Shown: positions 9,250 through 18,320 of the stretch, piece after piece
Numbering within the stretch: position 1 is the stretch's first letter
Layout of the letters: the number at the start of each line of letters is the position of its first letter
DNA from: Bacillota bacterium
Lineage (GTDB): Bacteria > Bacillota > Clostridia > Acetivibrionales > DTU013
DNA length: 64,000 nucleotides
Direction: 5' to 3'
Assembly: GCA_023426125.1 (NCBI GenBank)
Contig: JAFABI010000007.1
Location: 1 to 64,000, forward strand
Notes under the pieces: generated by a model
The model's database searches: none
What the model saw: only the letters and a program-made list of their open reading frames with translations
What the model was told of the DNA's origin: nothing
Position numbers and translations under genes: made by a program

Positions 9250-9684
9250 TCAAAGCTTAATGGTACCATTTAACCACCATTCAATATACTGCTTCAATGA
9301 GGATGCAACCCATATTCGACTATCATTTTCGTGGTTCCAAACAAAAACATCATTTCTGCGGATTTTTCCATCTATTATAGTATAGGCGAATTGATCTCCA
9401 TTTCCAGCATCTGCAAAAAACAAAAGACAGTCAAAAGGCATGTACAATTCCTTAAAATCCCGGTAATTCCTGAACTGTATATTATCATTCAAAATTCTAT
9501 CTAAAGACCATATCAAATCAACCTGAAATTCACTTTTGATACCGTTTGTCTCAAGTAAAAGGCTTTTTAGCTCTTCACTAAATTTTACATTGAGGATTTG
9601 TTCAGCTTTATGTATCTCATCCTCTTTTACTGGTAGTAAGTATTTACTATCATTCGTCAGGTTGCTTACGAATTCTTTCCACAT
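9250..9684 (-). CDS. SUKH (SMI1/KNR4) family protein
   Basis: A 144-residue protein with the SUKH pattern: an N-terminal helix with KAEQILNVKFSEELKSLLLETNG, a WSLDRIL segment, FFADAGNGDQFAY and a C-terminal VFVWNHENDSRIWVASSLKQYIEWW. SUKH proteins are commonly immunity proteins against secreted or contact-dependent nuclease toxins. The ATG at 9684 is used because AGGAGG lies 9 nt upstream; an ATG 21 nt earlier would put the ribosome site inside the coding region. No toxin gene is adjacent. Confidence 0.8.
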   Translation of the reverse strand: MWKEFVSNLTNDSKYLLPVKEDEIHKAEQILNVKFSEELKSLLLETNGIKSEFQVDLIWSLDRILNDNIQFRNYRDFKELYMPFDCLLFFADAGNGDQFAYTIIDGKIRRNDVFVWNHENDSRIWVASSLKQYIEWWLNGTIKL

Positions 9685-9755
9685 TTTGAATATCCTCCTA
9701 AGCATGTATGGTAATTTGTCCTGCAGGTATTATGGGTTTTGGACAGCCATAAACT

Positions 9756-10199
9756 TTATTCTTCATGGAGAGATTTTTGAAAGCTATACGACTTTTTCAC
9801 ATAACCTCTATGTTCATAAAATGTATGTGCTTCTTCACGATGCAAACCACTATTTAAGCCTATTGAATGTATTTTTTCGTTTTGAGCATATTGTTCTACT
9901 TTTATAAGTAGCTGTGTTCCAATACCTCTATTTTGGCACTCCTTATTTACAGCAAGAGCAATTATTTGAATGTATTCTCCATTAATGTTGAAGGCAATAC
10001 CCCTGCTTAACCCTATAAAGCCAATAACTTTGTTATTGTCGACAGCAACAAATGTATGATAGCCCTTACGATTTCGAATAGCATCCAATCGTTTAAATGC
10101 ATCAGCATAATTTGTGTTCACATATCCAAGCTCATTACTAATCAAATCACACACTGCTTCATAATCATCCTTTTCTAAATCACGTATTAAGACTTTCAT
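9756..10199 (-). CDS. GNAT N-acetyltransferase
   Basis: A 147-residue single-domain GNAT with the acetyl-CoA loop VNKECQNRGIGTQLL and the terminal strand AHTFYEHRGYVKKSYSF. The start at 10199 is preferred over 10217 because GGGAG lies about 8 nt upstream. Substrate unknown; possibly an aminoglycoside or other small amine, as in similar accessory GNATs. Convergent or collinear neighbours do not narrow this. Confidence 0.75.
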   Translation of the reverse strand: MKVLIRDLEKDDYEAVCDLISNELGYVNTNYADAFKRLDAIRNRKGYHTFVAVDNNKVIGFIGLSRGIAFNINGEYIQIIALAVNKECQNRGIGTQLLIKVEQYAQNEKIHSIGLNSGLHREEAHTFYEHRGYVKKSYSFQKSLHEE

Positions 10200-10412
10200 A
10201 AACACATCTCCCCACAAACCTTTTGTATGATTTCGCTATGAATATTAGAATAAAATATTTACCAAATAGCAAGGACGCACAGGGATGGTTCTTTGGTGCA
10301 CATGTGAACACCCATCCACTATTCTTTACTATTTCTTCTAAAGCACCTGTTGGGGCAAAAAAGAGTTCTATCTGGTATAACCCAAAATATGGGTTTCTTA
10401 CAGTTGTGCTTT

Positions 10413-10958
10413 TCAGTAATCGTCAATAATAATACCATAAATGATTGAATCGGAATATGTTCCGTCATGTCGCAAGTAATGACCTCTCATTCTGCCTTCA
10501 TAAATCATACCACATTTCTTCATAACCTTTCCGGAGTTTGGATTTTCAACATCATGTTTTGCAAAAATTCTGTGAAATCCAACTTCAATAAATAGAAATC
10601 CGATAATAGCCAGCATTGCTTCGGTAGTAATGCCCTTTCCCCAATAGTCATAGCCAATACAGTATCCTATTTCGCAAAGATGATTTTTTTCATCTACTGA
10701 AACTGCGCCAATACTTCCGATAACTTGTCCATCGTTTTCAATTGCCCAATGATAAAAATTATTATTGGAATAAGAATTCGTCCAAATCTGAAGACATTGC
10801 TTCGTTCCCTCAATATTTTTATGAGGTGTCCACGAAAGAAATTTTGTTACTCTCTCGTCATTAGCCCAGTTATTAAACATCATCTGCGCATCATCAACTG
10901 TAAATTTACGTAATATCAGCCTGCTTGTAGTTATCGTTTTCGTTCCTTTATGTACCAT
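10413..10958 (-). CDS. RimJ/RimL-type GNAT acetyltransferase
   Basis: A 181-residue protein with the RimJ/RimL family layout: TSRLILRKFTVDDAQMMFNNW at the start, IGYCIGYDYWGKGITTEAM as the acetyl-CoA site, and FAKHDVENPNSGKVMKKCGM near the end. The family acetylates ribosomal-protein N termini or small molecules. GAGGTGG lies shortly upstream of the ATG at 10958. The 214 nt before the preceding acetyltransferase hold no supported gene. Confidence 0.75.
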   Translation of the reverse strand: MVHKGTKTITTSRLILRKFTVDDAQMMFNNWANDERVTKFLSWTPHKNIEGTKQCLQIWTNSYSNNNFYHWAIENDGQVIGSIGAVSVDEKNHLCEIGYCIGYDYWGKGITTEAMLAIIGFLFIEVGFHRIFAKHDVENPNSGKVMKKCGMIYEGRMRGHYLRHDGTYSDSIIYGIIIDDY

Positions 10959-11130
10959 CCTTCCCACCTCACATAGAATAATCAACCTATCAATAATCCA
11001 TTCTATAACCCAATTGTCGATTTCAACCCCATGTAATTACCTGCATAAGGGAACCCCTTTTTTACAAAATTATTCATCATTGTTCGCCTCGAATCTTCGC
11101 TTGTATGTATTTTGTAAATTCTATGCAGTA

Positions 11131-11670
11131 TCAGTTAACGAAATATGTGCCATGATTGGTTATAATTATTTTATTCTTTTTATCTTCTGCGATTTGGTTA
11201 TATTTCTTCTCTTTTAACAGCTGGCCTAGTTGCTGGCATTCATCAGCAGTTCTTATAAATACTCCTCCTTTTTCTACGACTCTTGCACCTCCAAACCAAA
11301 ACCCAGGATCGAAATATGATTTTATCTCACCAAATAATTTCTCTTTCTTCAGGTCATATACATAATACAAGATACCATTCTGGTAGCCCTTTATAAAGCC
11401 ATGCCTATCATCCCTTATGACTACTTCTATCCCATCGTTTGTAATAGTAACTCTTCCAATGTCTTCTCCATAAAAATAGTCTCTATAGATTGAATTATTT
11501 ACTTTTTCTTCTTTATAAGATGCTGACTCCAGAGTTTCGTATGTTAAAAGCAAATCATTATTATTTACATGAATACTTCTGTTCAATAGATACAAACCCG
11601 TACAGCATATTAGTAAAAGGATAACAGTACTAATGGCCAATATTATTTTATTTTTCCAAAACCGCTTCAT
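11131..11670 (-). CDS. Membrane-anchored hypothetical protein
   Basis: A 179-residue protein with a short basic N terminus and one hydrophobic helix at about residues 7-27 (IILAISTVILLLICCTGLYLL). An outward-facing domain of mixed beta character follows. GGAGG five bases before the ATG at 11670 fixes the start; a start 18 nt upstream is unlikely. No family recognised. Downstream to 12123 (minus-strand upstream region) I see no gene. Confidence 0.55.
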   Translation of the reverse strand: MKRFWKNKIILAISTVILLLICCTGLYLLNRSIHVNNNDLLLTYETLESASYKEEKVNNSIYRDYFYGEDIGRVTITNDGIEVVIRDDRHGFIKGYQNGILYYVYDLKKEKLFGEIKSYFDPGFWFGGARVVEKGGVFIRTADECQQLGQLLKEKKYNQIAEDKKNKIIITNHGTYFVN

Positions 11671-12123
11671 TTTTACCTCCTTATTCATCTTATACTGATT
11701 GTAACTATCATAGTCCTGCCATTATTCAATAATGTCCTACGCAACCGACGCATATTCAAACCGATACGAACCAAAGATTATTATGGATTTTCTCTAGATG
11801 CCTTTTTATGGTAGTTTGCAATGTAGAAAAAAACAACTATATTTTAGTTCGTTATGGCTAAGCCAATACACTACAATAATATCAATATTTTTCCATACAG
11901 TCAATTTGCTTGCGAACGAGCAGATTATGTAAATTAATGGATTGTGTACATACATAAAATAGACATTTTAGTGCAAGTTTCCGGCCTTTTTAAACTTCTT
12001 GCTAGGCCTCATGAGTATAAGATAATGCCTAAACTATTGGTGAAATGTGGTATAATGTAAGCGATCTTATATGGTTTATAGTATAAGTAATTCCTGAATA
12101 ACATCAGACTAAAAGATGGGGGG

Positions 12124-12273
12124 ATGCAGATGGGAGTTCAATTCGGATGTTGTGCAAGGTGCTTTGTCAATACATATAAAATTGAAGTCTTCCAGAGTAA
12201 AGAGGGAATAATCGAAATAAGAGATCACATTAAAGAATTCTTGATGAATGAAGCATTTACGGGACATTCATAA
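12124..12273 (+). CDS. Possible small ORF (49 aa)
   Basis: ATG at 12124 (or 12130) follows GGGGGG. The product has a CCARC cluster near the N terminus and then EGIIEIRDHIKEFL, which reads like real protein. It ends just upstream of the SDR gene. It may be a remnant of a larger gene. Bases 11700-12123 otherwise show no coding sequence; TATAAT at 12050-12055 could be a -10 element for this ORF and the SDR. Confidence 0.3.
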   Translation: MQMGVQFGCCARCFVNTYKIEVFQSKEGIIEIRDHIKEFLMNEAFTGHS

Positions 12274-12391
12274 AAATCATGGGATTCTATGCGAAAGATG
12301 GAAGACATACCATAAAATGGATATATACTGGCGGAAAAGACATGATAGACTGGGAAAGAGTGATTTCGGCAGGAGGGGGGTGTTCGTCTTT

Positions 12392-13138
12392 ATGGGGCAA
12401 ATTGAAAAAATCCTAAAAGGGAACGTAGCTATTGTTACCGGGGCCGGGCGCGGTATTGGAAAAGCAATCGCCGTTGCCTATGCGGCGGCAGGAGCCGGTA
12501 TAGTTTGTGCTGCAAGGACATCAGCAGAAATTGAGCAAACGGTGAAGGAAATAGCCGGACTGGGTGAAAAGGCCCTGGCGGTTGAAACAGACGTTACCTG
12601 TATTGAATCGGTTCATCATATGGTTGAGAGGACTGTTGAATATTTTGGAGGCCTCGATATCCTTGTTATCAACGCAGGTGTAAATTACGACAGGGAAACA
12701 GTTGAAGACAGTGAACCGGAAAACTGGAAACGGACGTTTGAGGTAAATCTGCTCGGTGCATACTATTGCGCCCATGAGGCGATACCGTTTCTTAAGCAGC
12801 GTAGCGCCGGAAAGATCATTACTATCGGGTCGGGACTCGGGCACCGCGGATATGCGGGCGGGTCGGCATATTCCTGCTCCAAGGCCGGTCTGTGGATGTT
12901 GACACGTATACTGGCACAGGAGCTTGAGCAGTATAATATCAGCGTGAACGAACTGATCCCGGGCCCCGTTCAAACGGCCATTGATGATACTTCAAAATCG
13001 GACAGCAAGGTAAAAACCATGGACAGTGAATGGCACAAACAGCCGGAGGATGTCGTCCCCCTTGCCCTGTTTCTGGCAAGCCAGCCTGATGTAGGACCGA
13101 CTGCTCAAAGCTTCAGCCTGATGCGTAGAGACAATTAG
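12392..13138 (+). CDS. Short-chain dehydrogenase/reductase
   Basis: A 248-residue NAD(P)-dependent classical SDR. The cofactor motif TGAGRGIG is near residue 15 and NAG near residue 90. The catalytic Ser sits in IITIGSG with YSCSK following, and a PGPV block comes after. The ATG at 12392 is my choice; AGGAGG is 13-18 nt away, so the GTG at 12380 is an alternative. The C terminus is divergent: the usual G-x-DGG end is replaced by FSLMRRDN, which may mean altered or decayed function. Substrate unknown. Confidence 0.8.
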   Translation: MGQIEKILKGNVAIVTGAGRGIGKAIAVAYAAAGAGIVCAARTSAEIEQTVKEIAGLGEKALAVETDVTCIESVHHMVERTVEYFGGLDILVINAGVNYDRETVEDSEPENWKRTFEVNLLGAYYCAHEAIPFLKQRSAGKIITIGSGLGHRGYAGGSAYSCSKAGLWMLTRILAQELEQYNISVNELIPGPVQTAIDDTSKSDSKVKTMDSEWHKQPEDVVPLALFLASQPDVGPTAQSFSLMRRDN

Positions 13139-13183
13139 TGTGATCAAAAAATATAGAGTTTTTTAAGAAATGGATAATGGACC

Positions 13184-13675
13184 ATGAAGCTGAAAGTAAA
13201 ACGGATAACCAGTTATGATGAAGCAAAGATCATTGCAAATTGGAAGTATGATGAGCCATATGCTATTTATAAAATGGATGAGAACGACAGCAGCTTGAGA
13301 GAGCTGCTTGACGGCTCCTATTATTCTGCAACAGATGAGGAAGACAACCTGACAGGATATTTCTGTTTCGGGAAATCGGCGCGGGTTCCTGCAGGAGAAA
13401 TGGCCGGAGTCTACCATGAGGGAGGCTTTACAGATATCGGACTGGGGATGGCACCAGATTTATGCGGAAGAGGATATGGCTATGATTTTATGCAGGCCGG
13501 CATGCACTTTGCGCGGAAACGGCTTTCAATTAATAAGTTTCGACTTACTGTGGCAGCTTTTAATGTGCGTGCAATTAAGGTGTACGAGAAGCTGGGATTC
13601 ATAAAGACAGGTTCTTTTAAAAGGGTATCCGAAGATAGGAGTGTCGAATTTATTGTTATGAATCTGATCGAGTAG
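13184..13675 (+). CDS. GNAT N-acetyltransferase
   Basis: A 163-residue single GNAT domain with GLGMAPDLCGRGYGYDFM as the acetyl-CoA loop and TVAAFNVRAIKVYEKLGF near the C terminus. It lies 45 nt after the SDR in the same direction. It is the last of six acetyltransferases in the 5-14 kb stretch. Substrate unknown. Confidence 0.8.
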   Translation: MKLKVKRITSYDEAKIIANWKYDEPYAIYKMDENDSSLRELLDGSYYSATDEEDNLTGYFCFGKSARVPAGEMAGVYHEGGFTDIGLGMAPDLCGRGYGYDFMQAGMHFARKRLSINKFRLTVAAFNVRAIKVYEKLGFIKTGSFKRVSEDRSVEFIVMNLIE

Positions 13676-13695
13676 TATAGTAAGGAAGAGTTTTC

Positions 13696-13723
13696 GTCGG
13701 TTCAATTCCAATTGAGGGCTCCA
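13696..13723 (+). other. tRNA 3'-end-like sequence
   Basis: A GTCGG-TTCAATT-CCAAT T-arm-like block (one stem mismatch) is followed by TGAGGGC, T and CCA, as in the end of a tRNA gene. No matching 5' half is present. The last 14 bases (ATTGAGGGCTCCAA) recur at 46990-47003. It may be the remnant of a tRNA used as an integration site. Confidence 0.35.
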
Positions 13724-13904
13724 ATGAAAAAAAGCTGTAATGGGAGAAAGTTCTGTTATAACTTTTTTATTTGTTCACCTTTATGATACCTATGCTGCTT
13801 AATGTATAAATCGTGATGTTAATGAATAAAGGCAGACAAAAAAACTGGGCTATCTGGAAATGGGAAGAGATTATTATCCTGCAGAAATGGAATCCGGTTA
13901 TTGG

Positions 13905-14861
13905 TCAGGTTTCTGCAATAATCTTTCCCAATTCAGCAAGGTCATAACCACCAATCCCTTGAAGTTCAGATTTCAACTCATCCGAACGAAGGATTTCAAA
14001 AATAGCAGTAAAGGCAGGTTGATTTATGTCTTCTTTTTTTATGATCATGTCATACTGTTCTCTTTGCATAGGGATAAAATCAATATTTTGAACCTGCAAG
14101 CCTGCTTTTTCATTTCCGATACCGAGGTCTGCACCGCCGCGGGCAACAGTACTTGCAACGGCAAGATGGGACGGAGATTCTCTCGTATAGCCGTTGATGG
14201 ATTTACCCGAAATCCCCATTTTTCGCAAGTGCTCGTCCAATAAAATTCTTGTACCACTGCCCTTTTCGCGGTTGATCATCGTGATATCGGAGCGCCGCAA
14301 ATCATTCCAATCCTTAATGTTTTTGGGATTTCCTTTAGCCACGTAGAAACCTTGCATACGGTTAGCGAGACGAATAATGACAGCGGGGGTTCCGGGAAGC
14401 ATTCTTTCAATAAAAGGTACATTATATTCCCCTGTTTTACCATCCCACATATGAGCTGTTGCAACTTGAATATCTCCTTTGTAAAGTGCATAGACCGAAT
14501 TATAACTTCCTTCATAAGAGCGTAAAGCACGAATTCCCTTCGGATGGCGGTCTAAATATTGGCATAAAATATCCAGCATTACATCCTGTCCTGAAATGAT
14601 AAAGGAGCTGCTTTTTTCAAGGGGCTCTTTATAGGAATGTTCAGCAACAGATTTGCCCGGTTCGGAAGAAAATGTGCCGGATTGATTGCTGTCCTTGGTC
14701 TTGTTTTTATATTTCTCAACATCTTCCAAATCAACACGTAATTTCTTACCGACTCGATAGGCATTCAATTCCCGGCGTTTCATCAATTCATAAACTGTGC
14801 TTTTGGAAATTTTCAATATTTCAGCAACTTCCTGCGGCGTTAATGGTTTGTTTTCAATCAT
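13905..14861 (-). CDS. HTH regulator with periplasmic-binding-protein-like sensor domain
   Basis: A 318-residue protein. Residues 1-55 are an excisionase/MerR-like HTH (LTPQEVAEILKISKSTVYEL). From about residue 90 a PBP-like domain begins with ALRSYEGSYNSVYALYKGDI, and REKGSGTR and GADLGIGNEKAGL follow. This HTH plus PBP-like architecture is found in regulators linked to molybdenum or tungsten metabolism. Here it sits divergent from an Fe-only nitrogenase operon, whose expression in other bacteria is shut off by molybdate. A role as metal-oxyanion sensor is inference. The start is ATG 14861 with AAAGG upstream; a TTG at 14867 is possible. Confidence 0.7.
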   Translation of the reverse strand: MIENKPLTPQEVAEILKISKSTVYELMKRRELNAYRVGKKLRVDLEDVEKYKNKTKDSNQSGTFSSEPGKSVAEHSYKEPLEKSSSFIISGQDVMLDILCQYLDRHPKGIRALRSYEGSYNSVYALYKGDIQVATAHMWDGKTGEYNVPFIERMLPGTPAVIIRLANRMQGFYVAKGNPKNIKDWNDLRRSDITMINREKGSGTRILLDEHLRKMGISGKSINGYTRESPSHLAVASTVARGGADLGIGNEKAGLQVQNIDFIPMQREQYDMIIKKEDINQPAFTAIFEILRSDELKSELQGIGGYDLAELGKIIAET

Positions 14862-14885
14862 TACCAAGCTAACCTTTCGCGAAAA

Positions 14886-14915
14886 ATATAAATTATTATA
14901 TCATAATTATTTATG
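14886..14915. promoter_or_regulatory. Two adjacent dyads upstream of HTH/PBP regulator
   Basis: ATATAA-N4-TTATAT (14886-14901) and CATAA-N4-TTATG (14902-14915) lie back to back just upstream of the regulator start. This position suits autoregulation. The AT-rich arms mean chance formation cannot be excluded. Confidence 0.35.
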
Positions 14916-15299
14916 AAAATACACTTATGCAGAGCTTTATCATTTCCTCATATCCAATATCCTCATACCCCAATGCAGCAATTGCTTAACTATCCCAAAA
15001 TAGTATAAACTGATTTGAATCTGTACGATGCGGGCGAAAAAGAAAATTTATTCCAGGATGTATGGAGGTGCGGATGTTTTAACAAAGAGTTATCGAAGAA
15101 GAGGTGGGGGAAACATAAAAAATGTGCAAGCTCTATATGGCCTGCATGCATGTATGAGGTAAAATGTAATTTATAAATTGTTTGCTGTTTGATCGTATTG
15201 TATATATGGACGAGACTATTGAGGCGTGTAACGAGATAATAAAGGTTATTGGTGTTGCATGCGAAAAATAAGATAGAATGAAAGATGCGGACGTCTATA

Positions 15300-15355
15300 T
15301 TGCAAAAATTAATTTTGCAAAGGGTATTGACACAATCGAATGATTTGCGTATAAT
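15300..15355 (+). promoter_or_regulatory. Promoter and dyad of the anf operon
   Basis: TTGACA (15327-15332) and TATAAT (15350-15355) are both perfect sigma-A hexamers with a 17-nt spacer. Immediately upstream is a dyad with arms TTGCAAAA and TTTTGCAA (15300-15320), a candidate operator. No sigma-54 -24/-12 element was found near anfH. The predicted start, about 15362, leaves a leader of about 485 nt. Confidence 0.65.
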
Positions 15356-15682
15356 AAGACAAAACAGAACGAAATGGAAAAAACGGATTACAAATAGTCC
15401 AGTGTGAAGTACAATGTAAGATTTTAATGCAGACAAGAATAAGAGATCATGCCCGGATAATTCTTGTAAGCCCGTGACAGCCTTCCAAGATAGCATATCT
15501 TTATAAATCCTATTTTATTTACCGTGTTGTAAACCATCAACTAAATAGCATGCCGATTTGTTCTTGTATTTCATGTGAGAATGCAAGAAAAGCATGGACT
15601 GATACCCGATGAATACCATGATGTATTTAGTACTACCGAAAAGCATTTCCAATTTGTATTCACTTATATGTTTTTAAGGTTT

Positions 15683-15748
15683 AAGGGACATTCCTCATCC
15701 CCAGAGCCCCGCTACTTGCAGCGGTGTGTCCTTTTACCTTGGATGAGG
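15683..15748 (+). ncRNA. Structured leader element with predicted pseudoknot
   Basis: Three helices can be drawn. The first is an 8-bp stem (15683-15690 with 15727-15734, one G-T pair). The second is a 5-bp hairpin CCGCT/AGCGG (15709-15724) inside its loop. The third is a perfect 8-bp helix between CCTCATCC (15693-15700) in the loop and GGATGAGG (15741-15748) downstream. Together they form an H-type pseudoknot about 100 nt before anfH. This suggests a riboswitch or attenuator of unknown class. The alternative is the structured end of an IS200/IS605 or TnpB omega-RNA remnant, possibly on the other strand. The rest of 14916-15846 shows no supported gene. Confidence 0.45.
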
Positions 15749-15846
15749 TGGGTACATTTATGAGCCTCGTTTATAAAAGGCTGGCATAAAACCGGTTAAC
15801 ATTTTGAACCTATTTAAAACAATTCAGGAACGAAAGGAGTTTTAAT

Positions 15847-16674
15847 ATGCCAAGAAAAATTGCGATTTATGGAAAGGGTGGAATAGGTAAGTCCACAACC
15901 CAACAAAATACAGCGGCGGCTATGGGGCATTTTTACAGCAAAAAGGTATTCATCCATGGATGTGACCCGAAGGCAGATTCGACGCGTCTTATTCTTGGAG
16001 GAATGAATCAAAAAACATTGATGGATATGCTCCGCGATGAAGGTGAAGAAAAAATTACTACTGAAAAGGTTGTAAAAGAAGGGTATGAAGGGATCCGGTG
16101 TGTTGAGTCAGGCGGTCCCGAGCCCGGAGTGGGATGTGCGGGCCGTGGTGTAATCACGGCGATTGACCTCATGGAGAAAAACGGAGCGTATACATCCGAT
16201 CTGGATTTCGTATTTTTTGATGTACTGGGTGATGTTGTGTGCGGCGGATTTGCAATGCCGATCCGCGACGGAAAAGCACAGGAGGTATATATCGTTGCTT
16301 CGGGAGAGATGATGGCAATCTACGCGGCAAACAATATTTGCAAAGGTCTCCTTAAATATGCAAAACAAAGCGGCGTCCGTTTAGGAGGAGTTATCTGCAA
16401 CAGCCGTAAAGTTGATAGGGAGGCAGAGTTTCTGGAAGAGTTCACTTCGGCTATCGGAACAAAGATGATTCACTTCGTACCTCGTGACAACATTGTTCAG
16501 AAAGCGGAATTTAACAAAAAAACGGTCGTTGAATTTGATGATGAGTGCAATCAAGCCAAAGAATATGGCGAGCTGGCAAGAAAAATTATTGAAAATAAGG
16601 ATTTTGTAATTCCGCAACCGCTTAAAATGGATGAATTGGAATCAATGGTTGTAAAATACGGAATTGCGGATTAG
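15847..16674 (+). CDS. anfH: Nitrogenase iron protein (Fe-only type)
   Basis: A 275-residue homodimeric ATP-dependent reductase that passes electrons to the FeFe protein. The P-loop GKGGIGKST is at residues 9-17. The [4Fe-4S] ligands are the Cys in GVGCAGRG and the Cys in GDVVCGGFAMP, and the Arg of AGRG is the usual ADP-ribosylation site. The neighbouring AnfD/G/K set makes it the Fe-only isoform rather than NifH or VnfH. GAAAGGAG lies just upstream of the ATG. Confidence 0.93.
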   Translation: MPRKIAIYGKGGIGKSTTQQNTAAAMGHFYSKKVFIHGCDPKADSTRLILGGMNQKTLMDMLRDEGEEKITTEKVVKEGYEGIRCVESGGPEPGVGCAGRGVITAIDLMEKNGAYTSDLDFVFFDVLGDVVCGGFAMPIRDGKAQEVYIVASGEMMAIYAANNICKGLLKYAKQSGVRLGGVICNSRKVDREAEFLEEFTSAIGTKMIHFVPRDNIVQKAEFNKKTVVEFDDECNQAKEYGELARKIIENKDFVIPQPLKMDELESMVVKYGIAD

Positions 16675-16739
16675 TATAAACGTCCGGCTGCATAATGCAT
16701 AGGAAATAATCGTGCAGTCAGGTAAAGGAGGCAATCGTT

Positions 16740-18305
16740 ATGCCATATCATGAATTCAAATGCAGCAAATGCATTCCTGAAAGGAAAAAACACGCTGTTA
16801 TAAAAGGACCGGGTGAGACTCTGGCAGATGCTCTTCCCCTGGGCTATCTTAACACCATTCCGGGAAGTATTTCCGAACGCGGCTGCGCATACTGCGGAGC
16901 AAAACACGTTATAGGAACACCTATGAAGGATGTCATCCACATGAGCCACGGGCCGGTAGGATGCACTTATGACACCTGGCAAACAAAACGGTATATCAGT
17001 GACAACGACAACTTTCAGTTAAAATATACCTTTGCCACGGACATGAAGGAAAAGCACATTGTGTTTGGCGCAGAAAAAGTGCTTAAACAGAATATTATAG
17101 AAGCCTTCAAAGCCTTTCCCAAGATCAAGCGGATGACGATTTACCAAACCTGCGCATCCGCCCTGATCGGCGATGATATGAATGCCATTGCCGAAGAGGT
17201 CATGGAGGAAATGCCGGAAGTAGATATCTTTGTATGCAACTCTCCGGGGTTTGGAGGACCAAGCCAATCCGGGGGACATCATAAGATCAATATTGCCTGG
17301 ATCAACCAGAAGGTTGGCACCGTTGAACCCCAAATTACCGGCGATTATGTGATCAATTATGTCGGTGAGTACAATATCCAGGGTGACCAGGTAGTGATGA
17401 TGGATTATTTTAAGAGAATGGGGATACAGGTGCTTTCCACCTTTACCGGCAACGGGTCCTATGATGACTTGAGAGCCATGCACCGGGCGCATCTCAATGT
17501 GCTTGAATGTGCGCGTTCGGCAGAGTACATCTGCAATGAGCTCAAAGTAAGGTATGGAATTCCGCGCCTGGATATTGATGGATTTGGTTTCGAACCACTG
17601 TCGGCATCCCTCCGGAAGGTCGGATTGTTCTTTGGAATCGAAGACAGGGCCGAGGCGATCATTGAGGAAGAGACGGCAAAATGGAAGCCGCAGTTGGAGT
17701 GGTATAAAGAGCGTCTGAAGGGCAAAAGGGTTTGTCTCTGGCCAGGCGGCTCCAAGCTCTGGCATTGGGCGAATGCCATCCATGAGGAAATGGGTGTGGA
17801 GGTCGTCTCCGTATATACGAAATTCGGCCATCAGGGCGACATGGAAAAGGGGATTTCCAGGTGTGAAGAAGGCGCCCTCGCCATTGATGATCCCAATGAA
17901 TTGGAAGGCCTGGAGGCCATGGAAACCTTAAAGCCCGATATCATTTTTACAGGAAAACGGCCGGGCGAGGTTGCAAAAAAAATCCGTGTGCCGTATCTGA
18001 ATGCTCATGCCTATCACAACGGTCCCTGGAAGGGATATGAAGGATGGGTCCGGTTTGCCCGCGATATTTACAACGGGATATTTTCCCCTATCCATCAGCT
18101 TTCATATCTTGATGTCAGTAAAGACGAAATACCCGCAGATAAGGGTTTCATGACACAAAGAATACTCTCCGACGCTAATCTAAGCGAAGAGATCACTTCC
18201 TCCACTTACCTGAAGGAGTATACGGGTAAATATGATAGCGTTTCGGCGTTGGGCAAAAAGACATATCCGGATTTTCCGGCAAAAAGAGAACTTTCAGTCG
18301 TATAA
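16740..18305 (+). CDS. anfD: Fe-only nitrogenase alpha subunit
   Basis: A 521-residue protein that carries the FeFe cofactor active site. P-cluster ligands are Cys49 (ERGCAYCGAKH), Cys75 (HGPVGCTYDTW) and Cys138 (YQTCASALIGDD). Cofactor ligands are Cys257 (NVLECARSAEYIC) and His423 (NAHAYHNGPW), the same numbers as in Azotobacter AnfD as I recall it. Near-identity of long blocks such as HHKINIAW and STFTGNGSYDDLR to AnfD, together with the delta subunit AnfG, rules out NifD. The start has GGAGG upstream. It lies 65 nt after anfH and 15 nt before anfG. Confidence 0.95.
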   Translation: MPYHEFKCSKCIPERKKHAVIKGPGETLADALPLGYLNTIPGSISERGCAYCGAKHVIGTPMKDVIHMSHGPVGCTYDTWQTKRYISDNDNFQLKYTFATDMKEKHIVFGAEKVLKQNIIEAFKAFPKIKRMTIYQTCASALIGDDMNAIAEEVMEEMPEVDIFVCNSPGFGGPSQSGGHHKINIAWINQKVGTVEPQITGDYVINYVGEYNIQGDQVVMMDYFKRMGIQVLSTFTGNGSYDDLRAMHRAHLNVLECARSAEYICNELKVRYGIPRLDIDGFGFEPLSASLRKVGLFFGIEDRAEAIIEEETAKWKPQLEWYKERLKGKRVCLWPGGSKLWHWANAIHEEMGVEVVSVYTKFGHQGDMEKGISRCEEGALAIDDPNELEGLEAMETLKPDIIFTGKRPGEVAKKIRVPYLNAHAYHNGPWKGYEGWVRFARDIYNGIFSPIHQLSYLDVSKDEIPADKGFMTQRILSDANLSEEITSSTYLKEYTGKYDSVSALGKKTYPDFPAKRELSVV

Positions 18306-18320
18306 CGGAGGTTATGGCAT

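Noticed and set aside
14990..15496. A 168-codon minus-strand ORF upstream of anfH
   Set aside because: Low-complexity, Phe/His/Leu-rich composition, no ribosome site, and it runs antisense over the anf promoter and leader; no family pattern.
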